Positions 8,258-16,331 of a stretch of DNA of 64,000 bases are shown here, piece after piece (positions within the stretch are counted from its first letter, which is position 1; each line of letters begins with the position of its first letter). The notes beneath the pieces were generated by a model that saw only the letters and a program-made list of their open reading frames with translations, was not told the origin of the DNA and ran no database searches. The position numbers and the translations under genes were made by a program. Origin of the DNA: Streptomyces sp. AM 4-1-1 (GTDB lineage Bacteria; Actinomycetota; Actinomycetes; Streptomycetales; Streptomycetaceae); NCBI RefSeq assembly GCF_029167625.1, contig NZ_CP119145.1, positions 6,634,001-6,698,000 of the forward strand. Reading direction: 5' to 3'.

Positions 8258-9294
8258 GCGCCACCCTCATAGCGGTGGCGCTCTCCCTCGTCTCCGCGGC
8301 CGCCTACGCGGCTGCCGCGGTGGCGCAGGCGAGGCTCGCCGGGCGCGCCGACCCCGCGGCCGGTCCGCTGCGACTGCTCGGCCGGGGTGCGTGGTGGGCG
8401 GCGGTGGGGCTGAACGCGGGCGGCGCCCTGCTGCACGTCGCCGCCCTGAACTACGGGCCGCTCACCCTCGTGCAACCACTCGGCGCCCTCACACTGGTGG
8501 CCGCGGTGCCGCTCGGGGCCCGCGCGGCGGGACGCCGGGTGAGCCGGACCGAGTGGCGCGGCACCCTCCTCACCCTGCTCGGGCTGGGCGCCCTGCTGCT
8601 CGCGGCGGGCGGCGCGACCCCGCACGACACGCTCAGTCTCCCGGAGGCGCTGATGGTCGGCGGCGCGACCATGGCGGTCGTCGCCGGTCTCAGCAGGCCG
8701 GGCGCCCGGCCCGGCCTGCGGCACGCCGCCGCCTCGGGCATCACCTCCGGAGTCGCGTCCGCACTCACCCAGACCCTGACGGTGGCCGTCACCGACCACA
8801 CCACCGGGCCGCTGATCAGCTGGCGCCTGGTCATCGTGGCACTCCTGGTCTCGGCGTTCGCGATGGGTGGTCTGCTGCTCTCGCAGACCGCCTACCGGGG
8901 CGGGCTCGGGGCACCGCTCGCCGTGGTCACGCTCGCCAACCCGGTCGCCGCCGCGGCCATCGGCATGGCGCTGCTCGGTGAACGCCTCCAGGGCGGCCCG
9001 GTCGGACTGGTCCCGGCGCTTCTCGGAACGGCGGCCGCGGTGTGCGGGGTGCTGCTGCTCAGCAGGGCCCAGTCGGAGACCGCGGCCCTGCCGGTGCCCC
9101 CGGTCGGCGCCGCGTCCGGCCCGCTGCCCGAGAACGGTCCGCGCACGGTGCCCCGGTCCGGCGATGACGACGGCCTGCGCGCATCCGTCGTCATCGGCCG
9201 TGCTGCCCGTCCCGGGACGGGACGTCGTCCGGGCGCCGCTCCGGAGGCGGAGCCACGCCCGGAACTCACCGGCACCCCGGCCGGCGGACACTGA
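8254..9294 (+). CDS. DMT/NIPA-like multi-spanning transporter
   Basis: 346 residues with nine or ten hydrophobic helices in residues 1-275 and a disordered Pro/Gly/Arg-rich tail. Two repeats of the drug/metabolite transporter type are visible (ALNYGPLTLVQPLGALTLV and the later TAYRGGLGAPLAVVTLANP). GTG 8254 overlaps the preceding stop. A clear paralogue lies at 47152-48363. The substrate is unknown. Confidence 0.8.
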   Translation: MSATLIAVALSLVSAAAYAAAAVAQARLAGRADPAAGPLRLLGRGAWWAAVGLNAGGALLHVAALNYGPLTLVQPLGALTLVAAVPLGARAAGRRVSRTEWRGTLLTLLGLGALLLAAGGATPHDTLSLPEALMVGGATMAVVAGLSRPGARPGLRHAAASGITSGVASALTQTLTVAVTDHTTGPLISWRLVIVALLVSAFAMGGLLLSQTAYRGGLGAPLAVVTLANPVAAAAIGMALLGERLQGGPVGLVPALLGTAAAVCGVLLLSRAQSETAALPVPPVGAASGPLPENGPRTVPRSGDDDGLRASVVIGRAARPGTGRRPGAAPEAEPRPELTGTPAGGH

Positions 9295-9768
9295 GGCGCA
9301 CACCCACGATCGGCGTGCCGGGGCGCGCACAGGACGGGTGGTCCGGCGCCCGGCCCGGCACGCCGACGGCGCCCGACCTGGTGCCGTGACCGCCGATGCC
9401 CGTAACGGGATTCCGGTGTCGTGAGCGACGATGTCCGTCCGGAAGCCTGGTGTCGTGACCGGTCCTGTCCGTCCGGAAGGTGCGCACGCCGGGCGATGCG
9501 ACGGCGCTGAGCCCACAGGGTGCGGCACCAGGACGTGCGGCGCCGACCGGCCGGCGCCCACCGGCCGACGACCTCGGCCCGTTGCTCGGCCGCCAGTCGC
9601 ACGGCCGGAGGCCGGTCCGCCACGGCCGGCGGGACCGGTACGGGAGTGGCGTGTCGGCATGGCGCGATGGGACCCGAACGGCGTAGCACCGGCGCGCCCG
9701 CGGGCGCCGGCAGACGGACAGTGGACCCGTACCTCCCGCCCGATCGCCCCGAAGTCCCGGAGATTCCC
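9295..9768. other. Gene-free stretch with a triple repeat
   Basis: No supported gene in 474 bp. Three imperfect tandem copies of a 34-35 bp unit (starting GGTGCCGTGA or GGTGTCGTGA) lie at 9380-9414, 9415-9448 and 9449-9482; copies two and three share TGTCCGTCCGGAAG. The rest shows no clear structure. Confidence 0.6.
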
Positions 9769-10302
9769 ATGGCCTGCTGCTTCGACCGACATGACGTCGG
9801 CCTTCTCGCCCTACGCGTCGGAACCGGCGCCGTCCTGTTCGCCCACGGGTCGCAGAAACTGGCGGGCTGGTTCGGCGGAGGGGGCGTCGAGGGAACCGCC
9901 ACGGCGATGGAGGCCATGGGATTTCTGCCGGCCAAGCACAACGCGGTCGCCGCCGGTCTCGGTGAGGCGGGCGGTGGTCTGTTGCTGGCCCTCGGGCTCG
10001 CGACCCCGGCCGCCGGCGCGGCCGCCGCCGGGGCGATGGCGGCAGCCGTCTCGGTACAGGCGCCCGCCGGGTTCTTCAACCAGGACGGCGGATTCGAGTA
10101 CCCGGCGTTCCTCGGCCTGACCGCCGTCTCCCTCGGCCTGATGGGACCGGGCCGGTTCTCCCTCGACCACGTCACCCGCCACACCCTCAACCAGCCGTGG
10201 ACCATCGCCCTCGCCTTCGCGGGCAGCGCGCTGGCCGCCGCGGCCGTCGTCGGCAAGCGCGCCAGGGGGCGGGCGGCGGCCACGGACGGGAGCGACGACT
10301 GA
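9769..10302 (+). CDS. DoxX-family membrane protein
   Basis: 177 residues with four membrane helices. The DoxX signature is seen near the start (ALRVGTGAVLFAHGSQKLAGWF), with FFNQDGGFEYPAFL later. DoxX proteins are small quinone- or redox-linked membrane proteins. ATG 9769 was chosen because the conserved region begins right after it; the ribosome binding site is weak. Confidence 0.85.
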   Translation: MACCFDRHDVGLLALRVGTGAVLFAHGSQKLAGWFGGGGVEGTATAMEAMGFLPAKHNAVAAGLGEAGGGLLLALGLATPAAGAAAAGAMAAAVSVQAPAGFFNQDGGFEYPAFLGLTAVSLGLMGPGRFSLDHVTRHTLNQPWTIALAFAGSALAAAAVVGKRARGRAAATDGSDD

Positions 10303-10424
10303 ACTGAACCGGCACACCGTCCGGGGCTCCGGGCCCGCGGCGCGGTGACCCCTTGGCGCCTGCCGCCCGCGGTCATGAGTCCGTGGCCACTGCTGTCCCG
10401 CGGCCATGAGTCCTGCTGCGGCGC

Positions 10425-11243
10425 CTACTTCCCGGGGCCGGGGCCGGGGCCGGGCACCGCCCCGCTCGGCCAGCGGCGGTCGGCGAGCACCGGGAACTCC
10501 GCCCGGACCCGGGGCACCACCGAGGGGTCCGCCTCGCAGAACGTCACACCCTCCTCCGTCCCCGCCTCGGCCAGCACCGTGCCCCAGGGGTCCACCACGC
10601 GGCTGTGCCCGCCGAGCCGTACGTCACCGTCCTGGACCCCGACCGCGTTGCAGGCGATCAGCAGGATCTGCTGCTCCACGGCCCGGGTGGTGGTGAACAG
10701 GCGCCAGTGCGCGAGCCGCGCGGCCGGCCAGGCCGCGGGAGTGATGACGGTCCGGGCACCACGGTCGACCAGCCCGCGCCACAGCTCCGGGAACCTCAGG
10801 TCGTAACAGGTGGTGCCGCCGACCAGGCTCCATCCGACATCGGCGACGTCGAGCCGGTCGCCCGGCGTCAGCAGTTCGGCCTCCCGCGAGGCGTACCCGA
10901 AGACGTGCACCTTCCGGTAGGTGTGCGCGAGCGTCCCGTCCGGGGCGAGGAGGACCGAGGTGTTGAACAGCCGTCCCCGCCCGTCCCGTTCCAGCACGCT
11001 GCCGAGGTGGACGTGGGCGCCGAGTTCGCGCGCCCAGGTGCGGGCGAGGCCGACGGTCGGACCCGTCAGGGTCTCGGCGCGCTCCTCGTAGCGGTCGAAG
11101 GCGAAGTATCCCGCCGCCCAGAGTTCCGGCAGCACGACGAGGTCGACTCCCCGCAGCCCGCCGACCATCCGGCCCACCCTGGCCCTGCGGTCCTCGGGTG
11201 ACTCCTCGGGCGGACTGGCGACCTGGACCAGGGCGATCCTCAT
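10425..11243 (-). CDS. Carbon-nitrogen hydrolase (nitrilase superfamily)
   Basis: 272 residues. The catalytic triad can be placed at Glu40 (VVLPELW), Lys111 (HTYRKVHVF) and Cys146 (GGTTCYDLRFPE). The superfamily cleaves amides, carbamoyl groups or nitriles. The C-terminus ends in a Gly-Pro repeat. Its ATG overlaps the stop of the upstream GntR gene by 4 bp, so it is co-transcribed with that regulator, which suggests a catabolic role within the same regulon. The substrate is unknown. Confidence 0.88.
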   Translation of the reverse strand: MRIALVQVASPPEESPEDRRARVGRMVGGLRGVDLVVLPELWAAGYFAFDRYEERAETLTGPTVGLARTWARELGAHVHLGSVLERDGRGRLFNTSVLLAPDGTLAHTYRKVHVFGYASREAELLTPGDRLDVADVGWSLVGGTTCYDLRFPELWRGLVDRGARTVITPAAWPAARLAHWRLFTTTRAVEQQILLIACNAVGVQDGDVRLGGHSRVVDPWGTVLAEAGTEEGVTFCEADPSVVPRVRAEFPVLADRRWPSGAVPGPGPGPGK

Positions 11244-11935
11244 GACAACTCCTCGTCGGTCGGTGTGTCGGCCCAGCGGACGACTTCGGGCAACTGCAGT
11301 GCGGCCAGGGTGCTGGACAGATGGAGCGCCAGCGCCCGGCACGCCCGGTCGGACCGGCCCGACCGCATCGCCTCGACGATGGCGGTGTGTTCGGCGAGCA
11401 CGGTGCGCGCCCGGTTCTCGTCGTTGGCCACCGCACGCAGGCCCATGCGAACCTGCCGCTCCCGCAGGGATTCGTAGAAGCCGGCGAGGACCGGATTGCC
11501 GGCCTGCCGGACGATGGTGCGGTGGAACACCCGGTCACGTTCGATGAAGGCCACCGGATCGTCGATCAGCTCCGCCTGTTCGGCGACGAGCCGGTCGAGT
11601 TCCGTGAGGAAGTCCCGCTTCGCCGGGGTCACGCTCTGGACGGACCAGTTCTCGATCACCTCGCGGGCCTGCATCACCGCCCGCACCTCGGAGTCGGTGA
11701 TCGGCGGTACGAAGGCGCCCTTCTTCGGCATGATCTGGAGGAAGCCCTCCGCTTCGAGCCGCAGCAGCGCCTCGCGCACCGGGGTCCGCGAGGTACCCGC
11801 GGAGTGGGCCACCTGGGACTCGGTCAGAAACGTTCCCTCCTCCCTGGGCAGTCCCGCGATGTGCTGCTTGAGCCATCGGTAGGTCACGTCCTGGGCCGAT
11901 CCCGTCTCACCGCTGGAGGTACGCGCATTGCTCAT
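11240..11935 (-). CDS. GntR-family (FCD) transcriptional regulator
   Basis: 231 residues. The winged helix lies at about 15-75 (ESQVAHSAGTSRTPVREALLRLEAEGFL) and an FCD effector domain at 85-215 with the usual Asp/His metal-type residues (ERDRVFHRTIV, LAEHTAIVEAM, LALHLSSTL). There is no ribosome binding site before ATG 11935, and the predicted transcription start is only 1-3 bases upstream, so the mRNA is probably leaderless. Its -10 box overlaps a TGTATACA palindrome also found before the HpaB operon. FCD regulators usually respond to organic acids; the effector here is unknown. Confidence 0.88.
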   Translation of the reverse strand: MSNARTSSGETGSAQDVTYRWLKQHIAGLPREEGTFLTESQVAHSAGTSRTPVREALLRLEAEGFLQIMPKKGAFVPPITDSEVRAVMQAREVIENWSVQSVTPAKRDFLTELDRLVAEQAELIDDPVAFIERDRVFHRTIVRQAGNPVLAGFYESLRERQVRMGLRAVANDENRARTVLAEHTAIVEAMRSGRSDRACRALALHLSSTLAALQLPEVVRWADTPTDEELS

Positions 11936-11943
11936 GAGCAACA

Positions 11944-11980
11944 TGTATACAAGTTGCCGATGACGGTTGCAAGGGGGGAG
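11944..11980 (-). promoter_or_regulatory. Promoter/operator of the GntR gene
   Basis: On the minus strand a -35 TTGCAA (11972-11967), a 17-bp spacer and a -10 TATACA (11949-11944) lie directly before the start codon. The palindrome TGTATACA (11944-11951) covers the -10. The whole 37-bp stretch matches the promoter at 18593-18629 at about 29 positions. Confidence 0.75.
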
Positions 11981-12058
11981 CGGCAGGGGCGGGTACGGCG
12001 CGCGTGGTGACGAAGAGCTTCGTCCAGGGCGGAACGGGTCCGGGCGCCCGGACGCGAC

Positions 12059-12104
12059 GCCGGCCGGGGCGGGACCGATCGTGGTCGCCCCCGCCCCGGC
12101 CGGC
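12059..12104. terminator. Hairpin terminator after the TetR gene
   Basis: A perfect 15-bp stem (12059-12073 with 12090-12104) follows the TetR gene ending at 12111 and insulates it from the GntR promoter. Confidence 0.7.
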
Positions 12105-12110
12105 GGGCGG

Positions 12111-12755
12111 TCAGGCTGTGATGGCCCGGCGTACCTCGTCGACGTAACCACGGAAGGCCGACGCCATGTCGACGCTCTCCGGCTCGATCAGCCACTGGGT
12201 CTGGAGCCCGTCCATCATGGCGAACAGCCGCTGGGCGCACGCCCGTACGTCGAGGTCCTGCCGTAGTTCCCCGTCGTCCACGCCGCGCCGCAGAGCCCGC
12301 TCGGCGTGCGCGGTGAGGCGCCGGTATCGCGCGGCGGCCCACGGCCGGGCCGGATGCTCGTCCGTTACGGCCTCTCCCGTGACGACGGTGAACATCTGTA
12401 CGAGACCGGGTGCCTTGGCGTTGTACTCCACCAGCGCCACCAGGTCGGAGAGCAGCACGTGCCAGGGGACATCGGCGTCGAGGTCGATGCCGAGCCGTTC
12501 GCTGTCGCGGCGGTCGCGCTCCTCAAGGACGGCGCGCAGCAGCGCCGTCTTGCTGGGGAAGTGGTGCAGAAGGCCCGGCTGGGTCAGGCCCGAACGCTCG
12601 GCGATGCGGGCCAGCGAGGCACCCCGGAATCCATTGGCCGTGAACTCCATGAACGCCACCGCGATGATCTGGTCGCGCCGGGCGGCACCCCGTGTCACCT
12701 GTCGTCGGCCGCGGGGCGGTCCCTCTTCGGGTGGCCGTCCGGCCTCGTTGGTCAC
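12111..12755 (-). CDS. TetR-family regulator
   Basis: 214 residues. The helix-turn-helix is clear at about residues 40-75 (GASLARIAERSGLTQPGLLHHFPSK). The start is GTG 12753-12755. It is the third gene after an MFS permease and an esterase on the same strand, but a strong hairpin separates it from the esterase. The TetR-type palindrome at 15181-15200 before the permease is a likely target. Confidence 0.88.
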   Translation of the reverse strand: MTNEAGRPPEEGPPRGRRQVTRGAARRDQIIAVAFMEFTANGFRGASLARIAERSGLTQPGLLHHFPSKTALLRAVLEERDRRDSERLGIDLDADVPWHVLLSDLVALVEYNAKAPGLVQMFTVVTGEAVTDEHPARPWAAARYRRLTAHAERALRRGVDDGELRQDLDVRACAQRLFAMMDGLQTQWLIEPESVDMASAFRGYVDEVRRAITA

Positions 12756-12767
12756 CGCCTCAGCCTA

Positions 12768-12802
12768 CCGTTCCCGGCCCGTCGGGCGGGGGCCGGGAAC
12801 GG
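12768..12802. terminator. Hairpin between esterase and TetR genes
   Basis: A 13-bp perfect stem (12768-12780 with 12790-12802) lies only 12 bp before the TetR start codon and 23 bp after the esterase stop, so it may lower TetR expression from the upstream promoter. Confidence 0.6.
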
Positions 12803-12825
12803 CGGGACGGAACACCGACGGGCGG

Positions 12826-13758
12826 TCAGGACAGGTGGTGGCCGAGGAAGTCGATCCCTTCGGTGACCACGGGGGTGATGTCGTCCAGGTCGAAGAAGCA
12901 GTGGTCGGCGCCGGCCACGGACCGGAGGGTCACCTCGCTCCCCGCCGCCCGGAGCGCTGCGGCGAGCCGTTCGCTGTGGTGGTGCGGCACCTCCCGGTCG
13001 TCGGTCCCGTGCTGGATGAGGAACGGGGGCGCCGGCCGGTCGGCATAGGTGAGGGGACTGGCCACGCGGGCGAGCAGCGGCCACTGTTCTGAGCGGTCGC
13101 CGAGCAGCGACTCGGCGGGATCCGGCACATGCGGTGTCCCCGGGGGCGCGATCCGGTGCAGGGTCGAGAGCAGACCGGTCACATCGGTGACGCCGTACCA
13201 GTCGACGACGGCCTGTACGGCGCTGCTGGTGCCCGTGACTCCGACATTTCCCTCCAGCGGGTGGGCCGGATCGTCGGTGGGGGTGAGGCCGAGCAGGGCG
13301 GCCAGGTGTCCTCCGGCGGACTCGCCCCACACCCCGATCCGCTCCGCGTCCACGCCGAGGGTGTCGGCGAAGTGACGGACGTACCGGACAGCGGCCTTGG
13401 CGTCGTGCAGCTGGGCGGGGAACGGGGCCTCCTTGCTGTGGCGGTAGTCGATCCTGACCAGTGCGAGACCGGCCGAGAGGATTCCGCCGAAGAGCGCTTC
13501 GGGGGTGACGGTCGGCGGTGGGAAGCGCCGGTCCCCGAAGAGCCAGGCGCCTCCGTGGAGCCAGATCACCACGGCGGGTGGTGTCTTCGCGGCGGGGACG
13601 GCGACGTCCAGGAGACAGGGGCGGTAGCCGGGAGTGGCCGCGTAGGTCAGGGAGTCGAACCGCCGGACCCCGGACTCGTCGGTCACGGGCGGGGTGGGTG
13701 CGATGAACACCGGCAGCGTCCATCCGGCGCCACGGGGATACTGCGGCTGATCGGTCAT
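12826..13758 (-). CDS. Alpha/beta-hydrolase (carboxylesterase-like)
   Basis: 310 residues of the hormone-sensitive-lipase/BD-FAE type. It shows the HGGAW oxyanion-hole motif (about residue 68), nucleophile Ser147 in GESAGG, and a late GADHCFFD histidine; HGTDD provides the acid. ATG 13758 follows a GAAAGG site. It sits 95 bp after the MFS permease gene and is probably co-transcribed, which suggests hydrolysis of an imported ester. Confidence 0.88.
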   Translation of the reverse strand: MTDQPQYPRGAGWTLPVFIAPTPPVTDESGVRRFDSLTYAATPGYRPCLLDVAVPAAKTPPAVVIWLHGGAWLFGDRRFPPPTVTPEALFGGILSAGLALVRIDYRHSKEAPFPAQLHDAKAAVRYVRHFADTLGVDAERIGVWGESAGGHLAALLGLTPTDDPAHPLEGNVGVTGTSSAVQAVVDWYGVTDVTGLLSTLHRIAPPGTPHVPDPAESLLGDRSEQWPLLARVASPLTYADRPAPPFLIQHGTDDREVPHHHSERLAAALRAAGSEVTLRSVAGADHCFFDLDDITPVVTEGIDFLGHHLS

Positions 13759-13852
13759 GACAGATGCCTTTCGTGCGGCGCGTGCCAGGGGGCGCGCGGG
13801 AGGGTGTGGCGACCGCCGGGGAAGGGGCGGCGCGCCCGGGGCGGGGTCCGGA

Positions 13853-15124
13853 TCACCGGACGCCCCGGATGGGCAGGACGGCAAGGGCGCTGAGGGCGGC
13901 GACGGCGGCGGCGAATCCCAGCAGCACCGGGTAGCCGCCGAAGCCGCTGATCAGGAGCCCGCCGAGGGCGGGAGCGAGGGCCTGGGGGAGGTTGGTGGCC
14001 ACGTTGAGCAGCCCGAGGTCCTTGCCCGCGCTCTCGCCGCTGGGCAGCACCTCCGTCATCAGGGCCAGATCGAGGGACTGGTATCCGCCGAAGCCGAGGC
14101 CGAGCAGGGCCGCGTAGCCGTACATGCCCGTGGTGGTAGGCGAGACCAGCGGGATGACCATGGCCGCCGCCATCAGCAGTGAGCAGACCGCGACAAAGGG
14201 TTTGCGGCGGTGTACGCGGTCCGACCACGGTCCGGTGACGGCGCTGGAGATGATGACGGCGACGAGCATCACCCCGGACAGCTTCGCGACAAAACCGTTG
14301 GAGTCGGCGTCCGACAGGCCGATGTGGTCCCGCAGCAGATAGAGCTGGAACGCCTGGAGAATCCAGAAGCCGAGAGTCAGCAGGACCCGGGCGACGAAAG
14401 CCCACGCGAAGTCGGGGTGCCGGCGCGGACTGATCCACATGCCCCGGGCGAACGCCGCCCAGGACCACGGCGGCCGGGGAGCGGCGACGGTGCCGGGCTC
14501 CCGGTTGAGCCGGACGAACAGCGCCACCGCGGCGAGCACCAGGGCGGAGAGGGTGAGATGCCCCAGCCCCGCGCGCCCGGCGAAGGCCGCGGCGACCACG
14601 GCTCCGACCGTGGTGCCCACCATCGTCGCGAGACCGATGAACATCGAGGTCACACCCCGGCGTTCGGAGGGGACCCGGTCGGGGAGCACCGCCGTCAGGG
14701 GTGACTGGACGATGTTCAGGGACGACTGCACGAGAACCCACAGCACCGCCAGCAGGCCGACCGAGCCGGCCAGAGGCATCGCCGCGAGGAAGACCGCGCC
14801 GAGCACGGCGCCGAGCAGCATCCACGGCGTCCGTCGTCCGAATCGGCTGCGGGTGCGGTCGGAGAGGGCTCCGACGATCGGCTGGACGAGGAGAGTGGCG
14901 ACCGATGACAGCGTGGTCACCGCGGCCAGGTTGGAGATCTTGTGTGCCGGGTCGATGTCGCTGATCTGATTCGGCAGGAACACCGAGGTGAGGGCGGAGT
15001 AGCAGACGAACAGCGCGAAGTACGCGCTGGAGAGCGAGGCCACCAGCACCCAGGGCCGGTGCGGGGGCCCGGTGGTGGCGGGAGGTGCGGGGAGGAGTTC
15101 CGCAGGGGCGGATTCGGCGACCAT
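13853..15124 (-). CDS. MFS permease
   Basis: 423 residues, about 12 membrane helices. The loop-2 motif reads GALSDRTRSRFGRRTPW, close to the sugar/cation symporter-like group of MFS proteins. ATG 15122-15124 follows AAAGG. A TetR-type palindrome lies 57 bp upstream. It stands between the monooxygenase operon and the esterase gene and probably takes up the substrate of this island; direction and substrate are inferred. Confidence 0.88.
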   Translation of the reverse strand: MVAESAPAELLPAPPATTGPPHRPWVLVASLSSAYFALFVCYSALTSVFLPNQISDIDPAHKISNLAAVTTLSSVATLLVQPIVGALSDRTRSRFGRRTPWMLLGAVLGAVFLAAMPLAGSVGLLAVLWVLVQSSLNIVQSPLTAVLPDRVPSERRGVTSMFIGLATMVGTTVGAVVAAAFAGRAGLGHLTLSALVLAAVALFVRLNREPGTVAAPRPPWSWAAFARGMWISPRRHPDFAWAFVARVLLTLGFWILQAFQLYLLRDHIGLSDADSNGFVAKLSGVMLVAVIISSAVTGPWSDRVHRRKPFVAVCSLLMAAAMVIPLVSPTTTGMYGYAALLGLGFGGYQSLDLALMTEVLPSGESAGKDLGLLNVATNLPQALAPALGGLLISGFGGYPVLLGFAAAVAALSALAVLPIRGVR

Positions 15125-15180
15125 CGGGGGCCTTTCTGCCTGGGGCTCCGCTTGCGGCGTATGCCCGGCATCCTAAGAAG

Positions 15181-15200
15181 CCTACCTATTGATCGGTAGG
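15181..15200. promoter_or_regulatory. TetR-type palindrome upstream of the MFS gene
   Basis: CCTACC (15181-15186) and GGTAGG (15195-15200) flank an 8-bp AT-rich centre, in the promoter region of the MFS permease. It is the only such site noticed near the TetR gene at 12111-12755. Confidence 0.55.
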
Positions 15201-15398
15201 TTTGTGACCTGATAGTTATCCCTGTCGGCGGTGAGTCCGGCGGTGAGTGCGGGGCGGCAGGTCATCGGGCGAGGGGCGGCCGGTCCGCGTGACCGTTTCG
15301 TACAAGACCGGTGGGATGTCATCAGGCGAGGGGCGGAGATCTCGCCGCGTGAGCGGCCGGTGCCCGGCGGTCGGGGGCGGGGGCGCGGGTACCTCCGG

Positions 15399-15917
15399 TC
15401 AGAACGACCAGAGCGGTGCTTCCTCGTGCTGGAGAGCCACCTCGGTGAACCGGCCGCCGAAGAACGCGAGGGGCTCACCGGGCCGGTCGCACATCTCCCG
15501 GACCCGGCCGACGACCACGACATGGTCGCCCGCGACGAGATGGCGGTCGACGTCGCACACCAGATGGGCGAGGGCGCCCGGCACCACGGGCAGCGAGTGC
15601 TCCCCGTCGTCGGCCGGAAGACCCGCGAAGTGGTCCTCGCCCCGCCGGGCGAAACGCAGCGCGATGTGCTGCTGGCGGGCCGAGAGGAAGCTGACGGCGA
15701 AGCGGCCGGCCCCGGTGACCGCCTCGGTGCTGCGGGCGCCGGTCGTCAGACAGACCAGCAGCAGCGGAGGGTCGAGCGATACGGACGTGAACGAGTTGAC
15801 CGTCATACCGTGCCGGGTGCCGTCGGGCGCACGGGCGGTGACCACCGCCACGCCGGTGGCGAAACGGCTCATGGTGCGCCGGATGGCCGGCGGATCGAAA
15901 GGGGGGTCGGTGACCAA
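15399..15917 (-). CDS. Flavin reductase (HpaC-like) of a two-component monooxygenase
   Basis: 172 residues covering the flavin-reductase-like domain (RRTMSRFATGVAVVTA at the start, NSFTSVSLDPPLLL, RFAVSFLSA). Such proteins supply reduced FAD or FMN to a separate oxygenase, here the HpaB-like protein encoded upstream in the same operon. The start is TTG 15915-15917, with GAGGAG six bases before it; no other in-frame start fits the conserved N-terminus. Confidence 0.9.
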   Translation of the reverse strand: MVTDPPFDPPAIRRTMSRFATGVAVVTARAPDGTRHGMTVNSFTSVSLDPPLLLVCLTTGARSTEAVTGAGRFAVSFLSARQQHIALRFARRGEDHFAGLPADDGEHSLPVVPGALAHLVCDVDRHLVAGDHVVVVGRVREMCDRPGEPLAFFGGRFTEVALQHEEAPLWSF

Positions 15918-15945
15918 GATGACTCCTCGGGTGTGCGGGAAGGCG

Positions 15946-16290
15946 TCAGCCGGGATAGCGGACTTCGAAGGTCACGACACCCTCGTCGGAGCGCCAGGGG
16001 CCATGGGGCATGCCCGGCGGACGGCAGGCGTACATTCCCGCGGTGAACGTCCGGTTCAACGTGAGGTCGGTGAAGGAGCCCTCCAGGATGTAGACCTCCT
16101 CCCAGAAGTCGTGGCGCTGGACTCCCATGGGGGTGGAGTCCGCGCCGGGCGCGTACCGCAGGACGCGGGTGGCCGTACCACTGGTCTCGTCGCGGGCCAG
16201 GACGCGTTCGGTGATCCTCGGGTCCCCGCCGGGACAGACGGTGAAGCCGATGTCGGTCACCGGGAAGAACTCGTGGGCGGGACGGTTCAT
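15946..16290 (-). CDS. Small cupin-domain protein
   Basis: 114 residues forming one cupin domain: HDFWEEVYILEGSFTDL carries the first metal-site motif, and MPHGPWRS the second. It lies 28 bp before the flavin reductase gene and 41 bp after the HpaB-like gene. Small cupins in such operons may act as dioxygenases, isomerases or sensors; the substrate is unknown. Confidence 0.82.
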   Translation of the reverse strand: MNRPAHEFFPVTDIGFTVCPGGDPRITERVLARDETSGTATRVLRYAPGADSTPMGVQRHDFWEEVYILEGSFTDLTLNRTFTAGMYACRPPGMPHGPWRSDEGVVTFEVRYPG

Positions 16291-16331
16291 GGCAGGTGTT
16301 CCTCTCGGTCGGGTAATCGTGCCGACTCGGC

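Noticed and set aside
10366..10413. A 17-bp direct repeat (CCCGCGGYCATGAGTCC, 31 bp apart)
   Set aside because: It lies between two converging genes, has no promoter context and may be chance in GC-rich DNA.
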